A DNA stretch of 64,000 nucleotides from Sebastes aleutianus (GCA_916700875.1 CAKAKS010000004.1:10684534-10748533), one strand, 5' to 3'. Counted from the stretch's first letter, positions 32,674 through 46,910 are shown. Numbers and translations: made by a program. Notes: generated by a model from the letters alone, not told the origin.

Positions 32674-34723
32674 AATTACTATATTGAGGGAACACTAACT
32701 ATATTAAGCACACAAGTAATTTGAAGGATTGAATTACTATTTTAAAGGAATTATTTATCAATAAATCCCCCTATAATTCTCTCTAGTTTGCAGTGGGGTT
32801 ACTTTAAACGTTCAAAGTCGTACTCCTAAGCCAACCATGTCTAACTAATGCCATAATTCTGGTCAAATTCACTCTGAAACCTTGTTTCCCCCACTTTTCT
32901 TCAACATGTATATTGTTTAATAGGGATGTACAGAATTCCGACATTTATGTCAGCAAAGGGAATGCCGCGGATTACTCATTTGGCATCAAATTGCCTCATA
33001 AATAGCAGTTGATGTTACCCCTTCATCGTCTGCGATGTCTCCTGCATGGTTATACTGTACAGATCCCGACTGTGGCCGGGATCTAGAACTACAAGTGCAC
33101 ATTAATTTCACTCATCTGTCTTCTGTGGCTTGCATCTGCTATGTATAATTCATCATGCAACTCTCTGTTGATATCCGCATATAAATTAAGTTAGATATTG
33201 TGCAGCTCATGAATTTCTAACGGCGTATGTACACAGAGGCACCACAGTAGTACATCGCCTCTGCTGTCTCTGAGAAACGGAGTGAAAAACATTTTGTGTT
33301 TTGGAATGTTTTCAGTCGTGAAAAAGAAGAGTGGCCCAAAGGCTTTTCATGAAATGTTCGCGAAGCCGAGCCACCCCTCGCTGCTTTGCGTACCAATTAT
33401 GGCTGGAATATGCTGGGTCTGTCGGAGATTATGTGGGGTACTGTATCTTAACAGCAGACACCAAAAACAGAAAAGGGGCTGCTTTGACATGCCTGTGTCA
33501 TTACCGTCGATGCTGCAGACTTGATAGAAGACACACTGACCAAGAGAAGATCAGAAAGGCGGAGGAGGTTTGATCGTTTTAACCAAAAACTGGCTTCACA
33601 CTCAGAAAGTGAGACTGAAAAAACAGGTCATGCTTGGGTTACTGACAACGCTATTAAAAAAAAGAAGATGGTTCAAATGCCATCTGGTCTTTATTCTGTC
33701 ATATATTTTATAATTACGGTTAATTTATCTTGGCTTATACAATATGCGTCATATCTGTGTGTGTTACTTTCGTTTTAAGGGTTAAGTTCTATTTGCAGAC
33801 GGTTTTAAACAAACCAAACAAATGCTGCTCTCCCATTCTTTACAAAATACTACAGTCATTTGCAAAGACAAGATACCCCTCGCTGTTGTTTAGGCCAATT
33901 AGGCTCGAAATCTGCCGGCTTTGGGCTTGCGCCAGAGATTTGGAGTGAAAGTCTTTATTTGTCAGAGAGAGAGGCCTATGAAAGGGATTGAGAGGAGAAA
34001 AAAAAAGACTAGCAGATTCCCAGAAATGCACAGAAATCACACACAGACACACACACATACACCATTTCTGTCACTCTCATCTCTTTCTTCTCCCCTCGCT
34101 TTCTCTCTCTGCGGACTGCAGCTAGACAAGATGACACATATTCTAAAACCAAGAGACAAACAATTGATTATATACGCTGTAGTTGCAACAAAAATCCACT
34201 TTGCAGCCAGGGAATTGTACACAGACACATAAGACTGCAGGAAAGAATGAGCCGCTGCCAGAAAAGCCGTGGTGGATGTGGGAGGGTTGAGTTAGTAGCT
34301 CCCTGCTGCACCGCTACCAGTCTGCTCATGTGATATTAATTCAACTAATTTGACGTGCACTGCAGACATGGAATGATGGAAGATGTTTTCTCAGTGTGTC
34401 TCTGCGAGGGAACCTTTGGCTCAGAGAGGTTTTTATACTGAAATGGACTATATGGGTCTCTGCAATAGATGAAATAAAATGATATTGATTTCACAGGCAC
34501 AGCGAGCAAAGCTGGGGATTACTTTTATTGCAGGCAGGTTACCTTATCTGCACCCTTATTCCTGGTAGATGGTCAATATTAGAGTTTCCACATTCAAAAA
34601 GGTCACATTTAAATGACATAGTTGAGGTTTTTACTGTATGGCATTTACCATTTATGAATCCCATTGTGTGCAGGGTCAGGAATAGGTCTCATTTGGTTCA
34701 CCGGTATTTTACTGTACTGACCC

Positions 34724-35213
34724 TTAAAGGAAGAGTAGAGGAACATTTAGGGAGATCTATTAGCAGAAATGGAATTGGTTTTCATTAGTGTATAATCACC
34801 TGAAATTACAAATTGTTTTGTTTTCGTTAGCTTAGGATGAGCCCTTCATATCTACATAGGGAGTGGTCCGCCATGTTGCATCGCCATGTTTCTACAGTAG
34901 CCCTGAACCATTTTTACGTTACCTGAAGGCCACCATAGTTCTCTGACACGCTTGTGAAACTGCGGTAATGTGAGCCGCAGAGTGCAAAACCGTGGTACTG
35001 CCAGCCGCTGTCTGACTTCCTTTGCTCCTAAAGTAGTGTTATTATGATGCGGATGGCCTCTGAGCGAGGCGAATGGCGTTACCACGGTTTTGCATTCTGC
35101 AGCTCGTGTTACTGAAGACTTGGAAAAAGGGGGGAGTGAGCGGAGGAGTCAGTTGGTTGCAATCTGCAACCACACCACTAAATGTCGCCAAATACTACAC
35201 ACTGTACCTTTAA
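34724..35213. mobile_element. DNA repeat with TTAAAGG / CCTTTAA ends
   Basis: Left end TTAAAGGAAGAGTAGAGG and right end ACACACTGTACCTTTAA; the interior includes TTCGTTAGCTTAGGATGAGC and GGTTGCAATCTGCAACC, markers of a common teleost repeat. A 60-bp relative lies at 24903. The minus ORF 34852-35085 is inside it and not a gene. Confidence 0.6.
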
Positions 35214-35214
35214 G

Positions 35215-35808
35215 AAGGTCAGTCACATGGCCGTCTCTGATCGGGAACGACAATGGGTGTCGTGTGCGACAATCAAATGTCTTATGTCGTGTAGTGTGTC
35301 ACAGTAGACAACAACCGGCGCAGCATCTGAGACACCTCACGACGTCCCGACAAAAAGTCTAGCATGTTTGATTTTTTATGCCTTCCGTGACGTGTTCGTT
35401 ATGGCCGCAACTGTAAACAATGGCGAAGCGAAAAGAGGAACAATGTTGGTGCCGTGAGGTGGAATTGTGAAATGGAGGAAAGATTTGTGGCGCTACGGCA
35501 ACAACACCACAGCCTTTTTGATGTTTCCTCGAGGCACTACCACGACAAAAGAATAAAGCTGTCGTGAAATAGCAGAGGCACTTTAGCAACCCGGTGAGTA
35601 GTCTACTGCCATTAGCATCAAGCTTCCTTCCTGATGACATCACGCACATTGTGAAAGACGACCAGCGATGATTGGTCGGGGACCGTCGTGTAGTCTGTCA
35701 TGTCTCTCGGCCAAGTCATGACATGAATTTATGACTCTCAATCGCCTAATCTGACATAATGACCATCGTAATCGGAAAAATTATTGTGTAGTCTGAACCA
35801 GGCATTAG
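35215..35808 (+). mobile_element. PIF/Harbinger-like element, left end lost, with MADF remnant
   Basis: The right end, GTAGTCTGAACCAGGCATTA, is the terminus of a common teleost element. Inside is a broken MADF-domain frame (35472-35586). PIF/Harbinger elements carry a second Myb/MADF protein beside the transposase. The left terminus is not recognisable. Confidence 0.5.
35472..35586 (+). pseudogene. MADF DNA-binding domain remnant
   Basis: ATG opens MEERFVALRQQHHSLFDVSS followed by RHYHDKRIKLS and TGA. In a shifted frame from 35563 comes REIAEAL and a stop. Together these match the two halves of a MADF domain (L...LYD...Y.D...W..IA..L) broken by a frameshift. Probably the accessory protein of a Harbinger-type element. 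Confidence 0.6.
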
Positions 35809-36200
35809 CTCCAGAACAGTGTCCCATGAGCTGGGAGACATTCAGTGTCTTGATCAAACACACTTCAAAGATGTGAATACTCAGTTGAAAGAACGTCTCC
35901 CAATTCACCTGGACACCTTTTGTCTTTTACTTTTTCTCACAGAGTGTATTTATAAGGAAAATCTGTCTTCTTTCCCAAATAAGAAATAGAGGTTATACAA
36001 AATTTTATCCCGTGAGGGTTAAAAAATGAAACACTGATTTCCACCTCGTCTTCATTGATGCGTGACAAGTTTGTTGAGCTGTTGAATAATCTGGGATCAC
36101 AAGGTCTAATGAAACCAACGGCACAGCGAGGTGTCAGACTTTGATCTTTTAGGGGGTTCTTAGCCCCCTGGCACGGCAAGCCTTAAACTGTTATGACACT

Positions 36201-36240
36201 GTGTGTGTGTGTGTGTGTGTGTGTTGGGGGGGGGGGGGGG
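36201..36240 (+). repeat. (GT)n followed by a run of 15 G
   Basis: Twelve GT units, a T, then G15 (36226-36240) and a nearby GGGG. The G run could form quadruplexes and is prone to sequencing error. Confidence 0.9.
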
Positions 36241-38415
36241 TGCTAGGGGCGGAAGTTTTTAGATCCCGTCAAGTGTTTCAAAGCGTTACATCATCTCCAC
36301 GTCTTCCACCAGGAGAATATTGCAGTGAACCCTGTTTTAGAAGGAGTCAATTCCTCTTCCTCCCCGTATAGTGTGATTTTGATGGGTCAGTGAAGTTACA
36401 CACTCACACTCATAGGATGCAACCGCACACACCGAGGTACAATAGAGGCACACTTTTTATGTTTTGTATACAGCGTAGGATGTTCTGCAGTCATGCTGTG
36501 CGGCGAATTGAATTTCCATTGGTGGCTAGTCAGCCAGTGTTGCTCTTTCTCCCATTATGGCGCATTCTTTAAGACAGCAGGAGGCCGGAGAGAGTAGGAG
36601 AGGTCTCCACCAGCCTCCACAGCGGAGGCGCACCGCCCTCAGCTTCATGCCCAGCTGTGGACACTTTTTGTTGGCCGACTGGTCGGGGGCTCAGTGGAGA
36701 CGGGCTCCATGCTGTGTCTGGCTTATGCACATGATGCACACACACCGAATGCATCCCAGTGCACATACTGTATTAGAAAAAATACGCCCACTGTCTTTGT
36801 TTTCTGTCTTGGTTGCATACGACACCACGGGGTAAATCGATGGTCAGCAGGTTACCGGCGAGAGTCCAGGGTGCCATCGAGGTCCAGTTGTAGAGAAGCC
36901 ATGGCAACTATTAGCTGGGTTGTTTTGGTTGCTATGACAGCACAGAGATCACCGGCTTGCTGCAGGGACGGAGGGATAATGGGCCAGTAGAGGGAGGGGA
37001 TTAGACTCTGTGAGGTGTACATCAAAGTACAGCAAGAAGAAGAACTGATTCTGTTTGATCAATAATAGACTAATATGACAGTAGATACTGTATGCAGTTG
37101 CAATGCAAGTGTGATGAAGTGGCTTTAGTTTAAAATGTGCACAGCATCCTGTCATTCTGACTGTATTTTTTTTTAATCTTGACTTATTTTAATATACCAG
37201 TATGTGTAATTACCGTGGCTTGGCTGCCATCTATTTTTTCATATTCATTCCTATTTATTTTTTTTACATTTACTAATTTATGTGACAAGGTCATGTAAAG
37301 GAATACCCAGATAGGCAAAATCTCATTACCTGTGTGGCCCAGAGAGGATGGAACTGATCTATCATTAAAGCGGTATCATTATGACTTGTCGAAGGGGGAA
37401 TATGAATTTGAAATTCAAATGTTTTATAGTAGCAGCCTGTCATACATACCGGTGAGGGGAGGCCATATGCCGTGATTTTATAACACACCCGTGATTGCTC
37501 AAATCTCTGAGGCAAACCTGTAGTCAAAGCAAAATCAATAATGTCATTACATGGCAAGGCACCAGCGTTGCAGAACAGATTAATTTAACTCTATGAAGTG
37601 CATTCATAGTTACCGTGTGTTGCTATTTGTGTAGTATTTCTCTGGCAGACAACACAAATCCCTATTTGCTTCTTGATGTAAATCTATCGAGTGCATTCAT
37701 TCAGAGGTGTCTAAACTCACTTACTAATGAACAACCTCTAGCCAATCACAATCGATTCCATCCATCCAGACCAAAGTAAATACTTAGATATTTATCACTG
37801 CAGTAATTCATCATGTTGTTAATTTTTTTTCTATTGATTATACTGCCTTTTACGACTGTGAGATGTTTTTCTGTAGTGTCTAGCAGTAATTTGGTTGGTA
37901 CATGTGGGTGTGATGCAGTGCGTTTGTGCATGCAAACGCAGAGGAGAAAGTGTGTGTGATTTTCTAAAGACTTACAGAGTAGCTCCCACAAGTCTCTTCT
38001 TCTTAATCTTCTTCTTCTTCTTCCCCCGCTTCCTCTCCCTCTTCTTCTTCTTCTACTCAGTGCTGAGGTGTTTTGCAATTACAGTTTTGTCGTGTTGACA
38101 AGATAGAGCAAAAACAAGGACAAACGGCTGAAAGGCAATTTGGATCTCTCTCATCAACCAAACAGCTTTCTGATGGTAGCCGGCCAGTTCTCACCTCACA
38201 GTCTGACTAATTTAGTTCATGTGACAGACTGACTTACTGTTGGTGTTCAGAGTGATCCGTATTGGTTGTCTTTTTGGATAATTGCAAAGATAAAGCTGGA
38301 CAATTTGCTGCAGGCTTTGATTTATTCTTCTTCATATAGAAAAACTCATTTGTTTCTTCTTTAATACATTTTTACTGCCACTTTATGACTGTATGACTTT
38401 ACTTGTCCACCCGAT

Positions 38416-39412
38416 TCGACTGTTGGCCGATTAAATATGTGTTATCGCTCGTTATAAGCACCATAGATGTGGGACAGTAAGGGCCTACTGCATCTACTAC
38501 GTTGTAAAAGTGAAAGAGAAACTTAAAACCAACACGTTGTAAAACTTCGTGAAACATTACGTTTTGAACACAAACAAAACAGCTTCTTTAGGTTTAGGCA
38601 ACAAAACAACTTAAGGGAAAGTTTAGGGAAAAAACATTGTGTTTTGGCTTAAAATAACGACCTTTCAAAAGGGAAAGTGAAACTTTATGGTTGTGAACAC
38701 AAAGACAACTTCATGTTGTTGGTTTCACATGGGATGCAAACCCTGGTCTCTTGAGTGAAGGCCCTGTGTTTTGTGTCCCATTCATTGCCCCCAACCTCCA
38801 TCCTATATGAAGTTTCACACTGTCTATTGCTGCGTTCCATTTACCTCGAAAATCGTAAGTCGGAGCTGGGAATGATGTCACAACCGAGTTGACCGCATTC
38901 CATTGCAACAAGTCAGAAAATTTAATGGGGTTTGCTCCAGCCAGGTTAGCCATTGTTAGCAACACCAGTTGATAGCAACACATTACTCTCACAAGTTGGA
39001 CAGCACTGTGTGTACAACTGATTTAACGAGACACAAATAAGACAGCAGTGCTATAAACAATATATTGCTTGAGCTTTTTTATTGTTGATGCGATGGAGAA
39101 GGCATCTGGGATTTTGAGGTCAGGGTTGGGGAGGTTCGTCTGACTTTCAGAGAATGAAATCAGACTTTAGGGAGTGTTCCTGTTGAAATTTCTGACAGTT
39201 CAAATGGAATGCAGCAGAAACTACAGCCCGTCACTTCCGCTTTCCGTTATAGTTACTCCGGTCGCTAGAGGTCACTGTCATGTTCTTTTATTCCTTCTTT
39301 TGGTGATCTACCATGTGAATAGATGACAATACCTACTCTTGGGTGTAGTAGGCCACTACTGACCCACATCTATGATGCCTATAACCACTGATAATGCACA
39401 TTCAATGACCTG
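38416..39412 (-). mobile_element. Second copy of the TGTTATCAGGCC repeat, interrupted
   Basis: Left end CGACTGTTGGCCGATTAAAT and right end TTCAATGACCTGATAACAG. Interior words (TTTAGGTTTAGGCAACAAAA and the GCTAGAGGTCACTGTCATGT block) match the 19-kb copy in reverse. A separate element occupies 38828-39216. Confidence 0.6.
38828..39216. mobile_element. 389-bp MITE nested in the 38.4-39.4 kb repeat
   Basis: Termini TGCTGCGTTCCATTT / AAATGGAATGCAGCA are inverted with one mismatch. No ORF of note (the minus ORF 38711-38992 crosses its boundary). No clear target duplication. Confidence 0.65.
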
Positions 39413-40636
39413 ATAACAGTTTATTTGGCTGTCCTATACAGTCCCATCATATATTTTATGATAATGTGACCCCACATTCTAGCAAGGCAGCATAAGGATC
39501 AAATTGCAGCCATAGCAACAACTAAAGATTTCACGCTTGGGTCTTGCATTGTTAATCATTACTTATAATTATATATTTTTTTTATAGTTCTACCTCCCAG
39601 CTTTTTAAACTTTTCCATTTTTGGCAACACACCAATTCCTGTTTACCTCCAAGCCAGATTTGTTGTCCTTTTCCTTGGTAACCATTGTTCACAAAATGCA
39701 ACTAGACTCGCTGTGCTTGTCGTCTGCAGTATATCGAGGCAGCATGTTTTGTGGGTCTTTGTGTTAAACTCCTGATGCTTCTAACAACAGCACTTGAAGA
39801 GTGCATTATACTTAACCAACCCTCAAATAACCTTGATAGCTTGCTATAATAGCTTCTAGGTGAGATGCATTGGTGAACGAATAGATAATGGTGCGTTACC
39901 TTTTTCTTTCTCTTTCCGAATTGAGCAATGCATCTTTCTGTGTGTCTCCGTCCATCTATCACCCACACACACACACCTACAATGGTAGAGGGCACAGTCA
40001 AGCCAGGAGGTTAACAACTCACTGAGGTCCCATATGTCTCCTGCAGCAATAGCACATACTAAGAGCCCGATCACACCTCAGAGGAACGGAGGGGAAAGAA
40101 AGAGGAAGAACATCCTGAACGCTTTTTAATGACCGACAATGGAGTAGCAGGGAATCGACTTGACACAGCATCTCCGAAAGTCACATTGCGAACTATACGC
40201 TCTGATCATTTCTCTGTCTGTTTTTTTTTAATTTATTATTCCTAGACAATGCATTGGATTTATAATGAATTGAATGTTCCGTCCCGTCTGTGTTTGTGTG
40301 TCTTTTTTGTTTTCGTGGAAAGCGTGAGTCAGGATTCAGGCGGAGACGTCTCCCGACCTCGCTCGCTTTATTCAGATCAAGCAGAGCGCTCTATATTTCA
40401 ATTTTCAGGGCGTACATGTGTATATGTGCATGCACACATTCTGTACGCACACACACACACATAGTTAGACAGACTAACCAGCTGCCCCAAGGCCTTTTGG
40501 CTTGTGAAAAGGGACAGAGAGCTCTATTGTTTTCTCTGTGATTCAGTTATTACACAGAGATTAACACAGTGGAACTCTTCTGTGACACCCAAGGGCTTTG
40601 GACCCAGAGAGAGCAAGCACTGAATGCCTTTATCTT

Positions 40637-40667
<31 letters not shown>

Positions 40668-42239
40668 GTAGCCCTATCTCCCTCTATTTCAGACACACAC
40701 ACACTTGCACGCGATGTTACGCACTTATTCAGGCATTGCCAAACAAACAGTTTGCAATTATTGCTAGCACAAACACACACACACACTCCGCTCATGCTTT
40801 TGTCTGGTGGAATGTGTTCAGCGGCTGATAAGGAGGAGAATAGGACGACAACATTAGAACAGAAATGCCAGCGCAGCAACAGTTCTGTAGCACATGTACA
40901 CACACACACATTCACATGCCAGACATATAGGATCATGTTATAATACTACTGGTAATGATGTGACAGATGCTGCATGGCAGGTGCAGCAGCAAGTGAAAAG
41001 ATGTTATAGAGATACAACTTTGATGCCCATTAATTTACATTACAAATAAAAAGACATTCAGATATGGCGTTTGCAGTTCTCTGTAAAGAAGATGATGAAC
41101 AACAGCGTGTGAAAGAAATTAAGAAAGAGAGGAGGGGGGGATGGAAAGGAGCAATGGAGACCAGAAAATGGAGAGGGATAGAGATAGTGACAGCGAGAGA
41201 GAGAGAGTAGAGTGAGAGGATGACGTCATGCTGATAGGACTGAGGCTGCTCAGTCCCAGTGGGATCTCCCTTCCTCTGACAGATCTACGGCACCTCAGTG
41301 GGATCAAACACTACCAGCAGGAAGACGTTCAGCTCCGCACAGCTGGAAGAGCATGAAAATAACATCCAAGCCTTGCATGTGCGCCTTCACCTCCGTGTTA
41401 GTGTTTGCGAAAATAGGTGTCAACTGTTCACATGCATCACACATCAGATGGCCCCAATTTGTATCTATTTAAATTCCCATCGCTGCATGTCTCCGACTTT
41501 ATATTCTTTCTATTTGCACTCTGTCTTAGATGCATACAGTATCTTTTACCCGACGGACCCGGTACCGGTTTCTAAAAGATGAGGCCTTAATGCGACTAAA
41601 TCAACACTCCAAGTGTATTTTGTCCAAACAATATTTGTTTTCCAATGATTTCAATATTTTAGTTACAAAATCAATGCTCGAGAAATTGTATTTTTACTTT
41701 GTAATATTTGTAAACGTTTTTGTATTGAAGGTACATACTTGACTTTCGATTCTTTTTTGTTATCTTATTTACATTGTTATTGATCTTATTTGTTATTATC
41801 TAAGTTTTACTTGATCATATTTCATTATTATAATAAAAATACTCCATTTGGAGCCAAAATTATACAATTTAGTTTTTTTTTTTTTGATTTTATACTGTGC
41901 ACAATGGTATATTGTGATGATACACAGGGGAAATGTCATGGCCAAAGGCTCCATTGTGTGCTCATAGCCTCCTGTAGTGGATATCAGTAGTATTATATAG
42001 TATTATATATGTAGTATATAGGCCAGATTCCCTTTCAAGATGTAGAAAACCCATTTGGCACACTTCGGGTATCCAAGTGGCCAAATGGAGAGTCCTCCTG
42101 GTCCTGTCCTTTCTAAAACCTTTGTAGAATCTATGTGCTTTGTGTTATTTATATCTGCTTTGGCACAGTTGTAGACAAGGAGTTGCTGAGTGAATTCAGT
42201 GGCATCTCGCTATCATGGTGTTATCCACTGTCTAATCTG

Positions 42240-42640
42240 GAAAACATTTTAGGCAAGGATAAACATGTCAATTTTCCCTTTGGTTCATCACAATTTACTC
42301 AGGCATAGTAACAGTCACAGTGTTACTTACATTTGGGATGAACTCTCTGAGCTCTTACCTATCCATAGAGACCAAGATCATGCATATAGACCTGTAGTTA
42401 TGGACCTATTCTTGATTTATTTTGGGTATATCTGTCTAGGCAAACCACACCTTCCAGCACCCTAGGGCTTAAGAGGTTAAGGAACTATAGTTGCATTGGT
42501 CCTGTGATGTGGCGGGTATATCCTTTTGGACAGTTTATAAGATCATTGGTGTAATGCAAGCATTTGATGAAGCCAGAAGAGGCTCCTTATATATCGAAAA
42601 CCGGTGATTTAGTCTCTGATCTTTACTTACAGGTGGTTTC
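42240..42640 (+). repeat. Unclassified retroelement-like segment
   Basis: TTGATGAAGCCAGAAGAGGC (42563-42582) then ATCGAAAACCGG resembles the CTGATGA-stem-GAAA layout of degenerate hammerhead motifs in Penelope-like or LINE 3' regions. No reverse transcriptase frame. Weak. Confidence 0.2.
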
Positions 42641-43419
42641 ATAGCTCTTACTGTATATGTAAATGCAGAATAGCAACATGCAATACTGATGACAGCATGT
42701 GTGTATGTGTGTGTGTGTGTGCACTTGGCTGCCATCTCATGTAAATTATGCATTAAATGTCAAGGTTGTGAGGAATAGGAGGATGTGTGGATGTGTGTTG
42801 ATAAAGCCATGTTCCCAACAGCTCCCAGCCTCTCTTATCCAACACTCAGGAGTATACAGCGCTCTCCCTGTCATACCATAGCGCAGCCTCTACACTGTGG
42901 CTTTATATTATAGGTTTCATACTGTGCTGAGCTTTGCAGCCAACAGACGCCTCTGCTATGGATGAAAATGATAAAACTTTATATTGTAGTAGGCTACATT
43001 ATAAATGGGAAGCTGCTTGCTGTGGATGGAGTGGAGTCGCAATATATGCTGAGTTACAGCTGAAGCTGCTTTCGACAGGCTGTTCTCATACACCATTCAT
43101 ATCTATACCTACGAAAAGTATTGCACTGTAATTCGTATACATCCCCACAAAATCAATTTGTATGTAAACCACCTAATTGTGAACCACGAAGTACTATAAA
43201 GAGTGACAAACGGCACCTTAACTCTTTGAGTTCAATGCCTAACCTTAACCATGTCGCGGCAGTTTCCCAAAATCTGGGTTACCTTCTAGACGCAACCTGT
43301 AAAGAGGAGGTCGGGATGGATGGGTGGGTCAAAAAACATTGTTAGCAAAGTCAATGTTGATTTATTTGTCACGTAACTGCCATACTTAAGTTACTACACT
43401 TCCGGTGTTATTTTAACCC

Positions 43420-43795
43420 AAACCAAGATCTTTTCCTAAACCTAACTAGCCTAAGTAGTTTTGTGGCCTAAACCTAACCGAGTTGATCTTTTCCTAAACC
43501 TAACTAAGTAGTTTTGTTGCCTGAACCTAACTAGTAGTTTTGTTGCCCAAACCTAACAAAGTAGTTTTGTTACTTAAACCTAACTAAGTAGTTTTGTGCC
43601 TAAACCTAACTAAGTCGTTTTGTTGCCTAAACCTAACCAAGTTGTTTCCTGTGAGGAGGGAAGTTTATATTGGAAAGTCAGAAGGGCAAATTGACACGTG
43701 CGTCACATGTTGCTGGATATTCGTAGGAAAATGCACGAAAAATGAGGAATAACTTTTCATAAGATATCACACGAACCCTTGTGAGGATACGTTGA
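43420..43795 (+). repeat. Second GCCTAAACCTAAC minisatellite and flank
   Basis: About eight degenerate units of GTAGTTTTGTTGCCTAAACC plus TAACTAA (43430-43645), then a flank (TTGCTGGATATTCGTAGGAA...) shared with the 25.4-kb array. More diverged and shorter than that array. Confidence 0.75.
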
Positions 43796-44570
43796 CTATA
43801 ATATCCTTTGTGTGAAGGATCGATGTGTTACTTGCATCTTAAAATTACTCCGTTTGTATTAAAATGCCAGAGATGATATTTTCCTTGAAAAATATTTTGT
43901 AAGTGAAATTAAGTGTTTATTATTGGTAGCTGCTATTTGTGCTGCTGGTCACTAGAGAGTATCACCAAGGCTGGTGCTATGTTCAAGGGCAAGTAAAAGT
44001 AGCATTTGGGGGGAGGGTCAACTTTATGAATTTACTTTCTCAGCTGGTTGCTGGATTCAAACTAGTGAGGCAGTATAGTATATACTGTACGTATGCATCT
44101 ATTTTGGTTTAAAAACAGCTAGTTATGTAAGCAATTTAAATACGCTGTGTGCTTTTGTGTGAGTGCATGTGCAAGCAGATTGTGTTTGAAACTCACAGAG
44201 GCTCACATGATCATCAGGCTGAGCGGGGTATCTGTGAAGTCTTCTCTCTCTCTCTCACTCTTTCTCTCTCTCCTTCTTGTTCCTTCCTTTCGTTTCTTCT
44301 TTCGCCATCTCTGTCGTTTCCTTTCTCTCTCTCTTTTTCTCTTTATCTATCCAGCTTGTTTAGAAATAGTGACCTGTCAGTTTTGATCTCCCACTCTCCA
44401 AGTAGATGCCCTACTTATTTAGTGGGGGTGGGGGGTGGCATCACACTGTAGATTGGAGAGTGAAATGCAAACAAGAAGAAAAACAACTGGAAGCTATCTT
44501 GGAAGGAGGCAGAAATTAGCACAGAGGACAGGTTTATTGAAGCCCCAACAATTTCTGCTTGTATCTTAAC

Positions 44571-45300
44571 TAGGGCTGTCAAACGATTGGAATATTTAAT
44601 CGTGATTAATCACAAGATTGTTCATGATTAATAAATCACCAAATTAATCACACATATTTTATCTTTCCAAAATGTACCTTAAAGGAAGATTGTCCTACAT
44701 TTAATACTCTTATCAACATGGGAGTGGGCAAATATGCTGCTTTATGCAAATGTGTGTATATATTTATTATTGGAAATCAATTACCAACACAAAACAATGA
44801 CAAATATTGTCCAGAAACCCTCACAGGTACTGCATTTAGCATAAAAAATATGCTCAAATCATAACATGGCAAACTCAACAGCTGTCAGTGTGTCAGTGCG
44901 CTAACTTGACTATGACTTGCCCCAAACTGCATGTGATTATCATAAAGTGGGCATGTCTGTAAAGGGGAGACTCGTGGGTACCAATAGAACCATTTTCATT
45001 CACATATCTTGAGGTCAAAGGTCAAGGGACCCCTTTGAAAATGGCCATGCCAGTTTTTCCTCACCAAAATATAGCGCAAGTTTGGAGTGTTATTTAGCCT
45101 CCTTCTCGACAAGCTAGTATGACATGGTTGGTACCAATGGATTCCTTAGGTTTTTCTGGTGTCATATAATCCCAGTATCTTCACTCTAGCTTTAAAACTG
45201 AGCCTGTTACCATGTAACAATCGCAAGTTGTGTTAATGCCTTAAAGAAATTAGTGGCGTCAAAACAAATTTGCTTTATTATCGCATCAACTTTGACAGAC
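44571..45300. mobile_element. hAT-like MITE (TAGGGCTGTCAA), right end degraded
   Basis: The left terminus TAGGGCTGTCAAACGATTGG and body (GGAGTGGGCAAATATGCT, AGCTAGTATGACATGGTTGG) match the intact copy at 62337-63051. The right terminus has decayed after TTTGACAG, so no target duplication is visible. Confidence 0.75.
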
Positions 45301-46619
45301 TCATGTTTAATACAGAATGTAAAACTAATAAAAAAACAGCCAGATATTTCTTTGGTCCTATATCTCCTTCTCCCTTTTGGTCCTGCACTCTTTCATTAGA
45401 CCACAGACCGAGTCAGGCCTGCTGTCTCAGAGATAACACCCAGGTAAATGTTGGCCCCTGTCCCCTTTGAATGCCAATCATATCCTCACGTAGTAGACAG
45501 CTTGTGATGACTATCACGGTCAAGGTTATCAGCTGAACCCACTTTACCCTCGCTGCTCTCTCTCCGGCTGTGTAATGTCTTATTCTGTCGCACACTTTCT
45601 CCTCTCCGTGTCTCCAATAAGTGTTTAAGGTGGGATATGCCGCTTTTAGAAAGCACTCCTTTCAGTCCAGTCACGCCATCCCTCCACCTGTCAGAGGTGC
45701 ATGTAATCTCCAGCATTAACAGGTTAGTGCTCTACAAAAGTCAGTGGCTCAGATGATAATTGTGCAGACATGGGCGAGCGATGACTTGAGAGTGACGCAT
45801 GTTAGCATTCTCTTTTGAATACCAAGCAGTCCAGTGGGATAACATGCTCATATAGTGGATTTAAATGTACATACGGAAGTGTAGGTTTATACATACATGG
45901 TATAATTTTCTTCACAGTAGCTCACATCCTGAAGATTTCAACTTGTATCGGGAGTGGAGACGTAGAGTGCTCCAGGGTTGATGTACTTTTGAGTTCCCTC
46001 GACAAAAAGCCAATGGAAAAATAATCTCAGAAAATAATCTCTGTGGCAAACACACGTTTATGGTACTTACACGTTTTGTTCAGCAAGATAATCTTCACAA
46101 ATGAACAGCACTTTTATGATTTTTGAAGCGTGAATGCAATCGCCAGAAGTAAACAGCTAACATTGGGCTATGAACTGCACCACGGTCACATGAGTATACA
46201 ATACGAGTCTGTAAAGGCGGACGAGTCGGCGTGATGACGTTCAGTACTCTCATTTAGCCACGTTTTAGCAACCTGCCTTTTTTAAGACACGTAAGAGCTT
46301 CAAAATTCACGAGTGGGATATTTACTGATGTACTTAGGACTCATTCCTGTAGCACTCTAAAGAGGAAACAAAAAGATTGCCTTCACTTAGTTATGTCTTT
46401 AGTTAATAGACATAACAAATAGGATTATATGATGACTTTCAGCTGTGTATAGTGCTTTATTCCCAATATCAAAGGCTGAAGCTCCTTTTAACTGTAATGT
46501 AGCCCTGTTTCATGAGCACAGGCAGAGAAACAATGGGGTAGTAGTGTTTTTCAGCACCACGGACAGCTCCAGGGTGTCTCTTCATAGCAAATAGCTGGTG
46601 TCTGCAGTTCTATTTGGAG

Positions 46620-46910
46620 CTTTCATGTCCAGCATTGGCTATCGCCAGCCTGATTTCCACTACGGGAGCCAGCCAAAACACACTCATTATTAATGTCAAT
46701 CAGTTTTTCCAAAATAGCAAAATTACCAAGGTTCGTTTTTGGAACTAGTTGCCCGCAGCCGCGAAAGCCAGACTCGCCCTTTCAATTACATTAATGAAGG
46801 TTTTTGAGCTGCTCGGGGTGGCCTCAGCCCGAACAAGCCACATTTGGCTGTGCTTTTGGACGAGGCGGTATAATGATGCTTAATTTCTTCAGCTGGGCCA
46901 GCTGGACCGT
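46620..46910. other. Unique block resembling a conserved non-coding element
   Basis: Non-repetitive, mixed GC, with ACTCATTATTAATGTCAATC, TTCAATTACATTAATGAAGG and balanced composition. No ORF. Texture-based inference. Confidence 0.28.

Noticed and set aside
40569..40943. ORFs of 124-128 codons on both strands
   Set aside because: Driven by CT and CA simple repeats; no conserved motif.
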